Assembly: GCF_012932565.1 (NCBI RefSeq)
Contig: NZ_JABBYJ010000001.1
Span: 2,542,001-2,606,000 of the forward strand
DNA length: 64,000 bases
Reading direction: 5' to 3'
DNA from: Sneathiella limimaris
GTDB lineage: Bacteria; Pseudomonadota; Alphaproteobacteria; Sneathiellales; Sneathiellaceae
The notes beneath the pieces are model-generated. The model ran no database searches. It saw only the letters and a program-made list of their open reading frames with translations, and was not told the DNA's origin. Of the stretch, positions 57,175-64,000 are shown one piece after another; position 1 is the first letter of the stretch; every line of letters starts with the position of its first letter. Made by a program: the position numbers and the translations under genes.

Positions 57175-58377
57175 ATGAAAAACGCATATATCTGTGACGC
57201 AATCAGAACCCCAATTGGCCGATATGGCGGCGCCCTTTCTGCTGTCAGAACAGATGATTTGGGTGCAATTCCAATAAAGGCGCTTATGGAGCGAAATGCC
57301 GGCGTCGACTGGACAAAAGTTGATGATGTTATTTATGGCAACGCTAACCAGGCTGGCGAAGACAATCGAAACGTAGCGCGCATGAGTGCCCTGCTTGCGG
57401 GTCTTCCGGATGCCGTTCCAGGCTCCACTGTCAATCGGCTATGCGGATCCGGCCTGGATGCAACAGGCTCAGCTGCCCGTCAGATCATGACTGGAGAAGC
57501 TCAACTGACCATCTCAGGTGGCGTTGAAAGCATGAGCCGTGCTCCCTTCGTGATAGGCAAAGCTACAACCGCATTCTCCCGCAATGCTGAAATTTTTGAC
57601 ACGACCATCGGCTGGCGTTTTGTCAACAAGCTGATGAAGGAACAATATGGCACTGACAGCATGCCAGAGACAGCTGAAAATGTGGCAGACGACTATGGTG
57701 TCAATCGTGAAGATCAGGACCTGTTCGCACTTCGCAGTCAGGACAAAGCGGCAGCTGCTCAGGCAAATGGCAACCTGGCGGAAGAAATTGTTGCCGTCAC
57801 TATCCCGCAGCGTAAAGGCGATGCCATTGTCGTTGAAAAAGATGAACACCCTCGGGCGACTTCAATCGACAAACTTTCAGCACTTCGCCCAATTGTTAGG
57901 GCGGATGGGACCGTTACAGCGGGCAATGCATCTGGCGTGAATGACGGCGCCTGCGCCCTACTCCTTGCATCTGATGAAGCCATTAAGACATACAACTTAA
58001 CGCCAAAAGCACGGGTTGTGGCGACCGCTGTTGCAGGTGTCCCACCCAGGATCATGGGTATCGGCCCTGCCCCAGCGACCAAAAAAGTTCTCGCCCTAAC
58101 GGGCCTCAGCATCGATGACATGGATGTGATTGAGCTAAACGAGGCTTTTGCGGCACAAGGACTGGCAGTGACACGGGAACTCGGCATTGCCGACGATGAT
58201 CCACGAGTTAATCCCCAAGGCGGCGCAATAGCACTAGGCCACCCTCTTGGAATGTCGGGTGCGCGTCTGGCAACTACAGCCACCTACCAACTTCAAAGAA
58301 CAGGCGGCAAATATGCTCTCTGCACCATGTGTATTGGTGTTGGCCAAGGGATTGCCATGATAATCGAAAAGGTCTGA
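57175..58377 (+). CDS. paaJ: 3-oxoadipyl-CoA thiolase
   Basis: Cleaves 3-oxoadipyl-CoA to succinyl-CoA and acetyl-CoA, the last step of phenylacetate (and, as PcaF, of protocatechuate) breakdown. The 400-residue protein starts MKNAYICDAIRTPIGRYGGA. The nucleophilic C90 is in STVNRLCGSGLDA; the C-terminal GHPLGMSGARLA and CIGVGQG supply the catalytic His and second Cys. Operon position favours paaJ over pcaF. Confidence 0.93.
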   Translation: MKNAYICDAIRTPIGRYGGALSAVRTDDLGAIPIKALMERNAGVDWTKVDDVIYGNANQAGEDNRNVARMSALLAGLPDAVPGSTVNRLCGSGLDATGSAARQIMTGEAQLTISGGVESMSRAPFVIGKATTAFSRNAEIFDTTIGWRFVNKLMKEQYGTDSMPETAENVADDYGVNREDQDLFALRSQDKAAAAQANGNLAEEIVAVTIPQRKGDAIVVEKDEHPRATSIDKLSALRPIVRADGTVTAGNASGVNDGACALLLASDEAIKTYNLTPKARVVATAVAGVPPRIMGIGPAPATKKVLALTGLSIDDMDVIELNEAFAAQGLAVTRELGIADDDPRVNPQGGAIALGHPLGMSGARLATTATYQLQRTGGKYALCTMCIGVGQGIAMIIEKV

Positions 58378-58421
58378 CCAAAACGGCAGACCAGTAACAA
58401 GTATAGATAGACGGAGGAAAC

Positions 58422-59723
58422 ATGTCTCGCTTAACCCCCCCAAAAAAGGAAGAGCTGGACCCAATTGAGATCGCTAGTCGGGACGAAATTTCGGCACTGC
58501 AGCTGGATCGTATGAAATGGTCCGTGAAGCATGCCTATGACAATGTCCCACTCTTTAAAAAGCGGTTTGATGAAGCTGGTGTTCATCCGTCTGATCTGAA
58601 AGCTCTCGAAGATCTTGGAAAGTTGCCTTTTTGCTATAAACAAGATCTTCGGGATAACTATCCATTTGGAATGTTTGCAGTTCCTCAAAAAGATATCGTT
58701 CGACTTCATGCTTCCTCTGGCACGACAGGCAGGGCAACTGTTGTCGCCTACACAAAGAACGATATAGATAATTGGGCTGATATGGTTGCCCGCAGCATTC
58801 GGGCATCTGGTGGTCGACCTGAACATATGGTTCATGTCACTTATGGATATGGATTGTTTACAGGTGGTCTTGGTGCTCATTATGGAGCTGAAAGACTGGG
58901 TTGTACTGTTGTTCCTTTTGGCGGAGGTCAAACGGAAAGGCAGGTTCAACTGATCACGGACTTCAAGCCTGATATTATTATGGTAACCCCTTCTTATATG
59001 ATGGCAATCGCAGAAGAGTTTAAACGGCAGGGTTTGGATCCCGCCGCAAGCTCATTGAAAGGCGGTATCTTTGGTGCTGAGCCCTGGACTGAAGCTATGC
59101 GCCAACAAATCGAAGCCGTGTTCGATATGGATGCGTTGGACATTTATGGGTTGTCCGAAGTCATGGGGCCTGGCGTTGCAAACGAATGCATCGAAACCAA
59201 AGACGGCCTTACGGTTTGGGAGGATCATTTCTATCCAGAAATCATTAATCCAGAAACAGGCGAAGTCCTGCCGGATGGAGAAACTGGAGAATTGGTTTTC
59301 ACAACCCTTGCCAAGGAAGCCTTCCCTGTCATCCGCTATCGGACAGGCGATTTAACACGATTACTTCCTGGCACAGCACGTTCCATGCGCCGGATCGAAA
59401 AAATTACAGGGCGCGTGGATGATATGCTGATTATCCGGGGCGTAAACCTTTTCCCAAGCCATGTTGAAGACTTGGCCGTCGCGACATCAGGCTTAACAGC
59501 TCATTATGTGCTAGAAGTCACACGCGAAGGTGTCATGGACGAATTGACTGTTAAGGTTGAGCGTGATCCAATTGGCGATCGCGATGAGTCTGTTGGCCAT
59601 GAACTCCAAAAAAGAATTAAGTCAGTTCTCGGCGTGACTTCAAAGGTCATCGTTTGTGAACCTGGTGATTTGGAACGTTCTGCCGGGAAAGCAAAAAGGG
59701 TGATTGATCATCGCAAACTCTAA
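58422..59723 (+). CDS. paaK: Phenylacetate--CoA ligase
   Basis: Activates phenylacetate to phenylacetyl-CoA with ATP, the entry step of the pathway. The 433-residue adenylate-forming enzyme has the P-loop ASSGTTGRATVVAYT, YGYGLFTGGLGAHYGAE, FGAEPWTEAMRQQIE, and the hinge/C-terminal KITGRVDDMLIIRGVNLFPSHVE. Strong Shine-Dalgarno sequence GGAGGAAAC. Last gene of the cluster; the epoxidase genes paaABCDE and the hydrolase paaZ are not in this window. Confidence 0.95.
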   Translation: MSRLTPPKKEELDPIEIASRDEISALQLDRMKWSVKHAYDNVPLFKKRFDEAGVHPSDLKALEDLGKLPFCYKQDLRDNYPFGMFAVPQKDIVRLHASSGTTGRATVVAYTKNDIDNWADMVARSIRASGGRPEHMVHVTYGYGLFTGGLGAHYGAERLGCTVVPFGGGQTERQVQLITDFKPDIIMVTPSYMMAIAEEFKRQGLDPAASSLKGGIFGAEPWTEAMRQQIEAVFDMDALDIYGLSEVMGPGVANECIETKDGLTVWEDHFYPEIINPETGEVLPDGETGELVFTTLAKEAFPVIRYRTGDLTRLLPGTARSMRRIEKITGRVDDMLIIRGVNLFPSHVEDLAVATSGLTAHYVLEVTREGVMDELTVKVERDPIGDRDESVGHELQKRIKSVLGVTSKVIVCEPGDLERSAGKAKRVIDHRKL

Positions 59724-59741
59724 TAATGAGTTGGGGGATCA

Positions 59742-60437
59742 ATGAACGCGTCATTTAGCGGTTTTTCAAAAGACCTGATTAAGTTCTACGAAGACTTAGT
59801 CCAGAATAACAATCGGGATTGGTTTCAAAAAAACAAGCAGCGCTATCGTGAGGTAGCCCTGCTCCCGATGTGTGACTTTATTGAAGCTTTTGCGCCATAC
59901 CTTGAAGATATTGCCCCCTACTACATAGCTGATCCAAGGCCTAATGGTGGCTCCGTTTTCAGGATTCACCGAGATGTCCGTTTTTCAAGGGATAAAAAAC
60001 CCTATAAAGAACATCTGGCATGTCAATTTCGACATCAGGCTGGAAAAGATGCCCATGCGCCCGGTTTTTATCTGCACATTGATCTGGAAGGTGTTCGCTT
60101 CGGCGGCGGCCTCTGGCTTCCACCTGCCCCTAAACTTGCCAAAATTCGTGCTGCAATTGATGAAAAACCGGATCAATGGCACGCGATTACGAGCGAGCCG
60201 AGCATTATGCAAGAATTTGGATCCGTACAAGGTGACGGCCTAAAAACAGCACCGAAAGGTTATGCGAAAGATCATCCAGATATTATCGATCTTCGCCGCA
60301 AAACATTCTTTTTAATGAAACGAGTGCCAGTTGAAACAATATTCCAGCCTGACTTTTTGGAGGTTGTCGCGAACAGTTATCGTACAGCGAGCCCCTTTAT
60401 GAAGTTTATGACAACTGCTGTGGATCTACCTTACTAA
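59742..60437 (+). CDS. DUF2461 family protein
   Basis: A 231-residue protein with the DUF2461 (TIGR02453) pattern: LIKFYEDLVQNNNRDWFQKNKQRYREV, then VFRIHRDVRFSRDKKPYKEHLACQFRH and GGGLWLPPAPKLAKIRAAI. The function is unknown in general; the many conserved Arg, Lys and Trp residues suggest binding of a nucleotide or nucleic acid, which is unproven. It begins 18 bases after paaK and may be co-transcribed. Confidence 0.92.
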   Translation: MNASFSGFSKDLIKFYEDLVQNNNRDWFQKNKQRYREVALLPMCDFIEAFAPYLEDIAPYYIADPRPNGGSVFRIHRDVRFSRDKKPYKEHLACQFRHQAGKDAHAPGFYLHIDLEGVRFGGGLWLPPAPKLAKIRAAIDEKPDQWHAITSEPSIMQEFGSVQGDGLKTAPKGYAKDHPDIIDLRRKTFFLMKRVPVETIFQPDFLEVVANSYRTASPFMKFMTTAVDLPY

Positions 60438-60551
60438 CAGTCCCCTAACTATAGCGGCGCTTAAAGTTGGTTTAGTAGACTAACTAGATCTTAATACATT
60501 CTGGATATGATGAAGACAGTAAGTAGTGAGTTTCCTGTAAGGAGCTGTTCC

Positions 60552-60773
60552 ATGATGAATGTAATTGAGTTTCAACCAGACTCCACTGTTGACCTTTATA
60601 GCACTGCACATTTCATGATTATGCAGCAAGGTGAACAGGCGATCGATTTATTGGACAAAGAAGCACAGTCTCTCCGCCAAAAAGGGGCAACCGATGAACT
60701 TTATGTTTGTCTGGACCTATTACGCGTAGTCAGAGAACTTATCGATATGGAATATAAAGGACCAATCCACTAA
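60552..60773 (+). CDS. Small uncharacterised helical protein
   Basis: A 73-residue acidic protein from the ATG at 60552 (or the adjacent ATG at 60555), preceded by AAGGAG at good distance. Predicted mostly helical (FMIMQQGEQAIDLLDKEAQSLRQ and ELYVCLDLLRVVRELIDMEYK). No signal peptide and no known family recognised. A terminator right behind it supports a genuine gene. Confidence 0.75.
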   Translation: MMNVIEFQPDSTVDLYSTAHFMIMQQGEQAIDLLDKEAQSLRQKGATDELYVCLDLLRVVRELIDMEYKGPIH

Positions 60774-60795
60774 TACAGGGTCTTCTCCACACACC

Positions 60796-60826
60796 AAAGG
60801 CTTCGGATTTTCGAGGCCTTTTTTTT
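60796..60826 (+). terminator. Rho-independent terminator
   Basis: Stem AAAGGCTTCG / CGAGGCCTTT (one G-U pair), loop of six, T-run of eight. It ends the small gene at 60552-60773; the convergent histidine kinase gene stops 10 bases further on. Confidence 0.88.
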
Positions 60827-60835
60827 ATGCTGCAT

Positions 60836-63547
60836 CTATTCGGAGATAACCTTTCCATACTTTGCTAGCATTATCATCAACTGTTCTTTGGTAAAAGGTT
60901 TCGTCAAGACATCGTTCATTCCAACTTTACGAAACTCGATAATCCGATCGTTAAAAGCTTCTGCCGTCACACCAATGATTGGTAGATCCTCCTTAGAGTG
61001 CGTTTTTCGAATTATTTCAGTCGCTTCGATGCCGCTCATTTCCGGCATATGTATGTCCATTAGCACCATATCAACAGCATTAGCCTTGAAACAAGAAACA
61101 GCTTCCTTGCCATTTACAGCAAAAGCAACCTTATGGCCCTGCTGTTCCAACATGGTTTTGGCAATCAGGGCATTCACCTGATTATCTTCTGCGACCAAAA
61201 TCCTGAGAGGATGGATATCCGTAATAATCTTTCTCTGGCGTTGCTTTCCATATCCCTCTATCTGACTATCACTGGCAAGAGGGAGTGTAATCTTAAAGCT
61301 GAAACAGGAACCTCGCCCTAATTCACTCATGACAAATACATCCCCGCCCATCAGCTGCGCGAGGCTTTTGACGATGGAAAGGCCAAGACCTGAACCGCCA
61401 AACTTTCGGGTGATACTATTGTCAGCCTGAACGAACACCTCAAAGATAGTATCAAGTCGATCCGCAGCAATTCCGGTACCCGTATCGATGACATCAATCT
61501 GAATTTCTCTTAAACCAGGATTTGAACTGGGCAGATCGTCATTATTTCTCACGCGTATGCTGACAGTTCCCTCGTCCGTAAATTTGAAGGCGTTACTCAA
61601 GAGATTTTGAACAATTTGGCGAATTCGTGTTTGATCCCCAACATAGAAACGGGAATCTTCATTGAGATATTCTATGCTATACTGAATTCCCTTTTGCTCA
61701 GAAAGTGTCTCAAAAGGAGCGGAAATAGAAGTAATCAACTCCTTTAAATCAAACACATTTTCTTCAATCAGGATATTTCCGGATTCAATCTTCGACATGT
61801 CCAGGACATCGTTTACGATTTCCAGCAATGCTCGACCAGAAGATAGAATATTACCAACCCGTTTTTCCTGCTCATCTTCCAATTCCGTTCCGATAAGCAG
61901 TTCCGCCATTCCAAGGATGCCGTTTAATGGCGTTCTAATTTCATGGCTCATTGTCGCAAGAAAACTTGATTTTGCTTTATTCGCTGCCTCAGCTTTATCC
62001 TTTGCTTCAATAAGTTGCTCTTCAAGTTGTTTACGTTCCGTGATGTCAGAATAAGTCGTGACAAAACCACCGCCCTGCATAGGCCTGCCAACGATCTGAA
62101 TGGTTTTCCCATCGTTAAGTGTGCGATCGAAACTGTGCGGAACAGGATTTTGCGCAAGAAGAACGCGCTCTTGGACTAATGCCTCGATATCACCGGGGCC
62201 ATATTCACCACGCTTTGCATTATATCGAATGATATCTTCATAACGAGTTCCCACCTGATTTAAATGTTCGGGAAGATCGAGGATCTCACCGAAGTGTTTA
62301 TTGGTGACAATAAGTACCAAGTCCTTGTTAAAAACCGAGAGGCCCTGGCTCATCGTTTCAGTGGTAGTCGCCAACAGTTGCCGCTCTGTTTGTAATTCAA
62401 CAGAAGCCTGCTTTTGATCAGTGATGTCTGTGCGAATAGTCACAAGCTGTATCGGGCGGCCTTCCTCATCCACGATAGGGACAATGGTCGCCATCGACCA
62501 ATAGGGCTCACCTGTTTTACGAAGTGTCTGGATTTCACCTTTCCAGATCTTACCTGCCCGCAAATTCTCCCAAATCTTATCATATTCGTCATCACTCATG
62601 TCTGGGGATCGCAAGACACGCTGATTTTGCCCAATAAGATCTCTTTCGCTATAGCCACTTACGTTAAGGAAATTCTGATTACAATATTCAATGGTTCCGT
62701 CCATATCCGTAAAAATAACCATTGAATGCTCATCCAGTGCCCGGCGTTGGTTTTGCAATCTAGAAATCATTCTACGATCTTCACCGAATTTCTTGTAAAC
62801 GGTCAGCAGAACACCGATTAACACAAACAAATAGGCAAATAGTTTGAGTAAATAGGCCTCTGGCAACACCGCCAATAGAAATTTCTTTTCCATGACAAAA
62901 CTGGCAACACTCGGCACAGAAAGAGCTGACAGTGCATAATAAAGAAACCAATCAAGTCGGGATTTTTTTCTGGAAGTTGTCAGGAATAAAGCGATGGCGG
63001 CCCCAAACATCCCAACAATTAATACATTTAGGATACTGACCTTGGGAATTATGTGATCAGCAAATGATGGAAGTGGTGCAACCAATATAAACACAAGAAC
63101 AGAAAGGGCTATCACAGCCGATACCACAATTGACCTTAAAGCTTTACGGCCAATAACCCTTTCATCTTCATAAGGTGTCAGAAAGAGAAATAATATGGCA
63201 AGAAAAGCGTTTGTGGTTGCCCAAATCCAGTGTGAGGTGGTCGCGAGGTCACCGGATGGTTCAACCACCGCCATAAGAGAAAAGTATGAAAGGCTCCCCT
63301 CTAGCAGGCCTATATAACTGAAACCAAGGCCTATCAGTAAAAATTTTACCGATTTTCCATAGTTAAAAATGAGAAAGCAAATGACGGCAACTGTCAGGCA
63401 TATAACGAAATTCAGAGGCCCTAATAGGATTATAAACTCAAACGTGTTTACAAAATTGCTTAAGACCGAATAGAGATAAAAACTCAGCAACCCCAAAAAG
63501 AGGATTGGACCCAGAGTTAAAGGGCTAATCTTGTTTTTACCTACCAT
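60836..63547 (-). CDS. Hybrid sensor histidine kinase/response regulator with membrane sensor and two PAS domains
   Basis: A 903-residue signalling protein from the ATG at 63547 (a TTG at 63583 would add 12 residues). About eight membrane helices (10-255) form a MASE-like sensor. PAS domain 1 (about 270-380) ends with the PAC part VTIRTDITDQKQ; PAS 2 (about 395-505) carries FNKDLVLIVTNKHFGEI. HisKA has the phosphorylated His in MSHEIRTPLNGILGMAELL (about 535). The HATPase shows LLSNAFKFTDEG, DTGTGIAADRL and GGSGLGLSIV. The C-terminal receiver has the phospho-Asp in MVLMDIHMPEMSG. No partner regulator nearby; orphan. Confidence 0.9.
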   Translation of the reverse strand: MVGKNKISPLTLGPILFLGLLSFYLYSVLSNFVNTFEFIILLGPLNFVICLTVAVICFLIFNYGKSVKFLLIGLGFSYIGLLEGSLSYFSLMAVVEPSGDLATTSHWIWATTNAFLAILFLFLTPYEDERVIGRKALRSIVVSAVIALSVLVFILVAPLPSFADHIIPKVSILNVLIVGMFGAAIALFLTTSRKKSRLDWFLYYALSALSVPSVASFVMEKKFLLAVLPEAYLLKLFAYLFVLIGVLLTVYKKFGEDRRMISRLQNQRRALDEHSMVIFTDMDGTIEYCNQNFLNVSGYSERDLIGQNQRVLRSPDMSDDEYDKIWENLRAGKIWKGEIQTLRKTGEPYWSMATIVPIVDEEGRPIQLVTIRTDITDQKQASVELQTERQLLATTTETMSQGLSVFNKDLVLIVTNKHFGEILDLPEHLNQVGTRYEDIIRYNAKRGEYGPGDIEALVQERVLLAQNPVPHSFDRTLNDGKTIQIVGRPMQGGGFVTTYSDITERKQLEEQLIEAKDKAEAANKAKSSFLATMSHEIRTPLNGILGMAELLIGTELEDEQEKRVGNILSSGRALLEIVNDVLDMSKIESGNILIEENVFDLKELITSISAPFETLSEQKGIQYSIEYLNEDSRFYVGDQTRIRQIVQNLLSNAFKFTDEGTVSIRVRNNDDLPSSNPGLREIQIDVIDTGTGIAADRLDTIFEVFVQADNSITRKFGGSGLGLSIVKSLAQLMGGDVFVMSELGRGSCFSFKITLPLASDSQIEGYGKQRQRKIITDIHPLRILVAEDNQVNALIAKTMLEQQGHKVAFAVNGKEAVSCFKANAVDMVLMDIHMPEMSGIEATEIIRKTHSKEDLPIIGVTAEAFNDRIIEFRKVGMNDVLTKPFTKEQLMIMLAKYGKVISE

Positions 63548-63655
63548 TCGAAATTGCACTTCATGCCTATTTGAATATAACAAGTTTCCAAAATCGAAGC
63601 TTAAGTCATTAAAGCTAAAGATTGCTTAAAGTGGTCGAGGGCAACAGATGACATA

Positions 63656-63682
63656 AAAAAACCCGCTAAAAGCGGGTTTTTT
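63656..63682 (-). terminator. Terminator of the alcohol dehydrogenase gene
   Basis: Perfect 12-bp stem AAAAAACCCGCT / AGCGGGTTTTTT with a 3-base loop, T-runs on both strands. It lies 21 bases past the stop of the minus-strand gene at 63704. Confidence 0.92.
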
Positions 63683-63703
63683 AAAATAGAGGTGGAGGGA
63701 AAA

Positions 63704-64000
63704 TCAGCTGTTTTGCAGAACAACCCGCCCCATTACTCGGCCATTAGCTAAATCCTTCAAAGCAGCATCAGCTTCACTCATCGGCCGTTGATCCAGTTTC
63801 AAGCCTTGCAACTTACCCGCTTTTGCCAGATCAAGCAGTTCATTCATTTCTTGAAGTGAACCAACGAAGGATCCTTCAACCGCTATTGCTTTCATCGGGA
63901 ACAGTGGTACAGGCATCGAGAAACCACCTCCAAAGAGGCCAACGATCACTAGCTTGCCCCCTTTGGCCAAAATGCTGGTTCCAAATTTAGCGCTGCTTTC
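63704..64000 (-). CDS. C-terminus of an NAD(P)-dependent alcohol dehydrogenase (runs off the right edge)
   Basis: The last 98 codons are inside the window. The frame is open to the edge: ESSAKFGTSILAKGGKLVIVGLFGG is the end of the Rossmann domain of medium-chain dehydrogenases, followed by IAVEGSFVGSLQEMNELLDLA and the C-terminal MSEADAALKDLANGRVMGRVVL. The zinc-binding N-terminal domain is beyond the edge, so the subfamily cannot be fixed. The TTG at 63970 is an internal codon, not the start. Confidence 0.85.
   Translation of the reverse strand, partial: ESSAKFGTSILAKGGKLVIVGLFGGGFSMPVPLFPMKAIAVEGSFVGSLQEMNELLDLAKAGKLQGLKLDQRPMSEADAALKDLANGRVMGRVVLQNS

Overview
The window is a stretch of chromosome from an alphaproteobacterium, most likely a marine, heterotrophic, obligately respiring one. 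By eye the base composition is moderate, in the mid-40s percent GC. The assignment rests on gene order and gene types: tig-clpP-clpX-lon-hup, then tRNA-Val and tRNA-Asp, then a complete nuoA-N operon (nuoC and nuoD separate) running into birA-coaX-rnj-mce-DUF1467-proS-lolC-lolD. It also rests on a short proline-tRNA ligase, RNase J, a GTTC-N7-GTTC LexA-type box and a TTGAT-N4-ATCAA FNR-type box. I cannot name the genus; Rhodospirillales, Kiloniellales or Sneathiellales would all fit.

Layout. Positions 1-33,100 are almost entirely minus-strand housekeeping genes. They comprise a truncated small membrane protein behind an SOS-like promoter (1-104), lipoprotein export (lolCD), proS, an inserted O-acyltransferase plus a small periplasmic protein, mce, rnj, two tandem paralogues of unknown function (8557-9469), coaX, birA, the 14-gene complex I operon, two tRNAs, HU, Lon, ClpX, ClpP and trigger factor. 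From 33,150 to 46,600 the genes are mixed in direction: tRNA-Leu, nnr, an amidase, small membrane proteins, a small heat shock protein with an FNR-like box, tRNA-His, two divergent aminotransferases, slyX, the sigma54-type glnB-glnA operon, a thioesterase, parE and a hydrolase. From 46,800 on the content is more accessory: a DEAD-box helicase, a stand-alone Lrp-type RAM domain with a DMT exporter, a TRAP transporter divergent from a TetR regulator with a TauD-type dioxygenase, a diguanylate cyclase, a phenylacetate cluster (paaG-paaI-paaJ-paaK), a DUF2461 gene, a large hybrid histidine kinase and the 3' part of an alcohol dehydrogenase.

How the parts work together. Complex I and its neighbours form a growth and respiration block. 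tig, clpP, clpX and lon form a protein folding and degradation block with RNA hairpins between the genes. glnBA is nitrogen control. TetR, TRAP and TauD look like one uptake-plus-oxidation unit tied together by a shared AT-rich palindrome. paaGIJK covers activation of phenylacetate and the late steps of its degradation, but the ring-epoxidase genes are not in this window.

The observations most worth a second look are: the TauD gene, whose only well-placed start codon is ATA; the shared operator-like palindrome in front of tetR and tauD; the LexA-like promoter of a small membrane protein at the left edge; the FNR-like box in front of hsp20; the tandem paralogue pair at 8557-9469; a terminator-like hairpin abutting the clpP ribosome-binding site; and a frameshifted small gene in the gene-poor stretch 54157-54724. 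No insertion sequence, prophage, CRISPR array or rRNA gene was seen.
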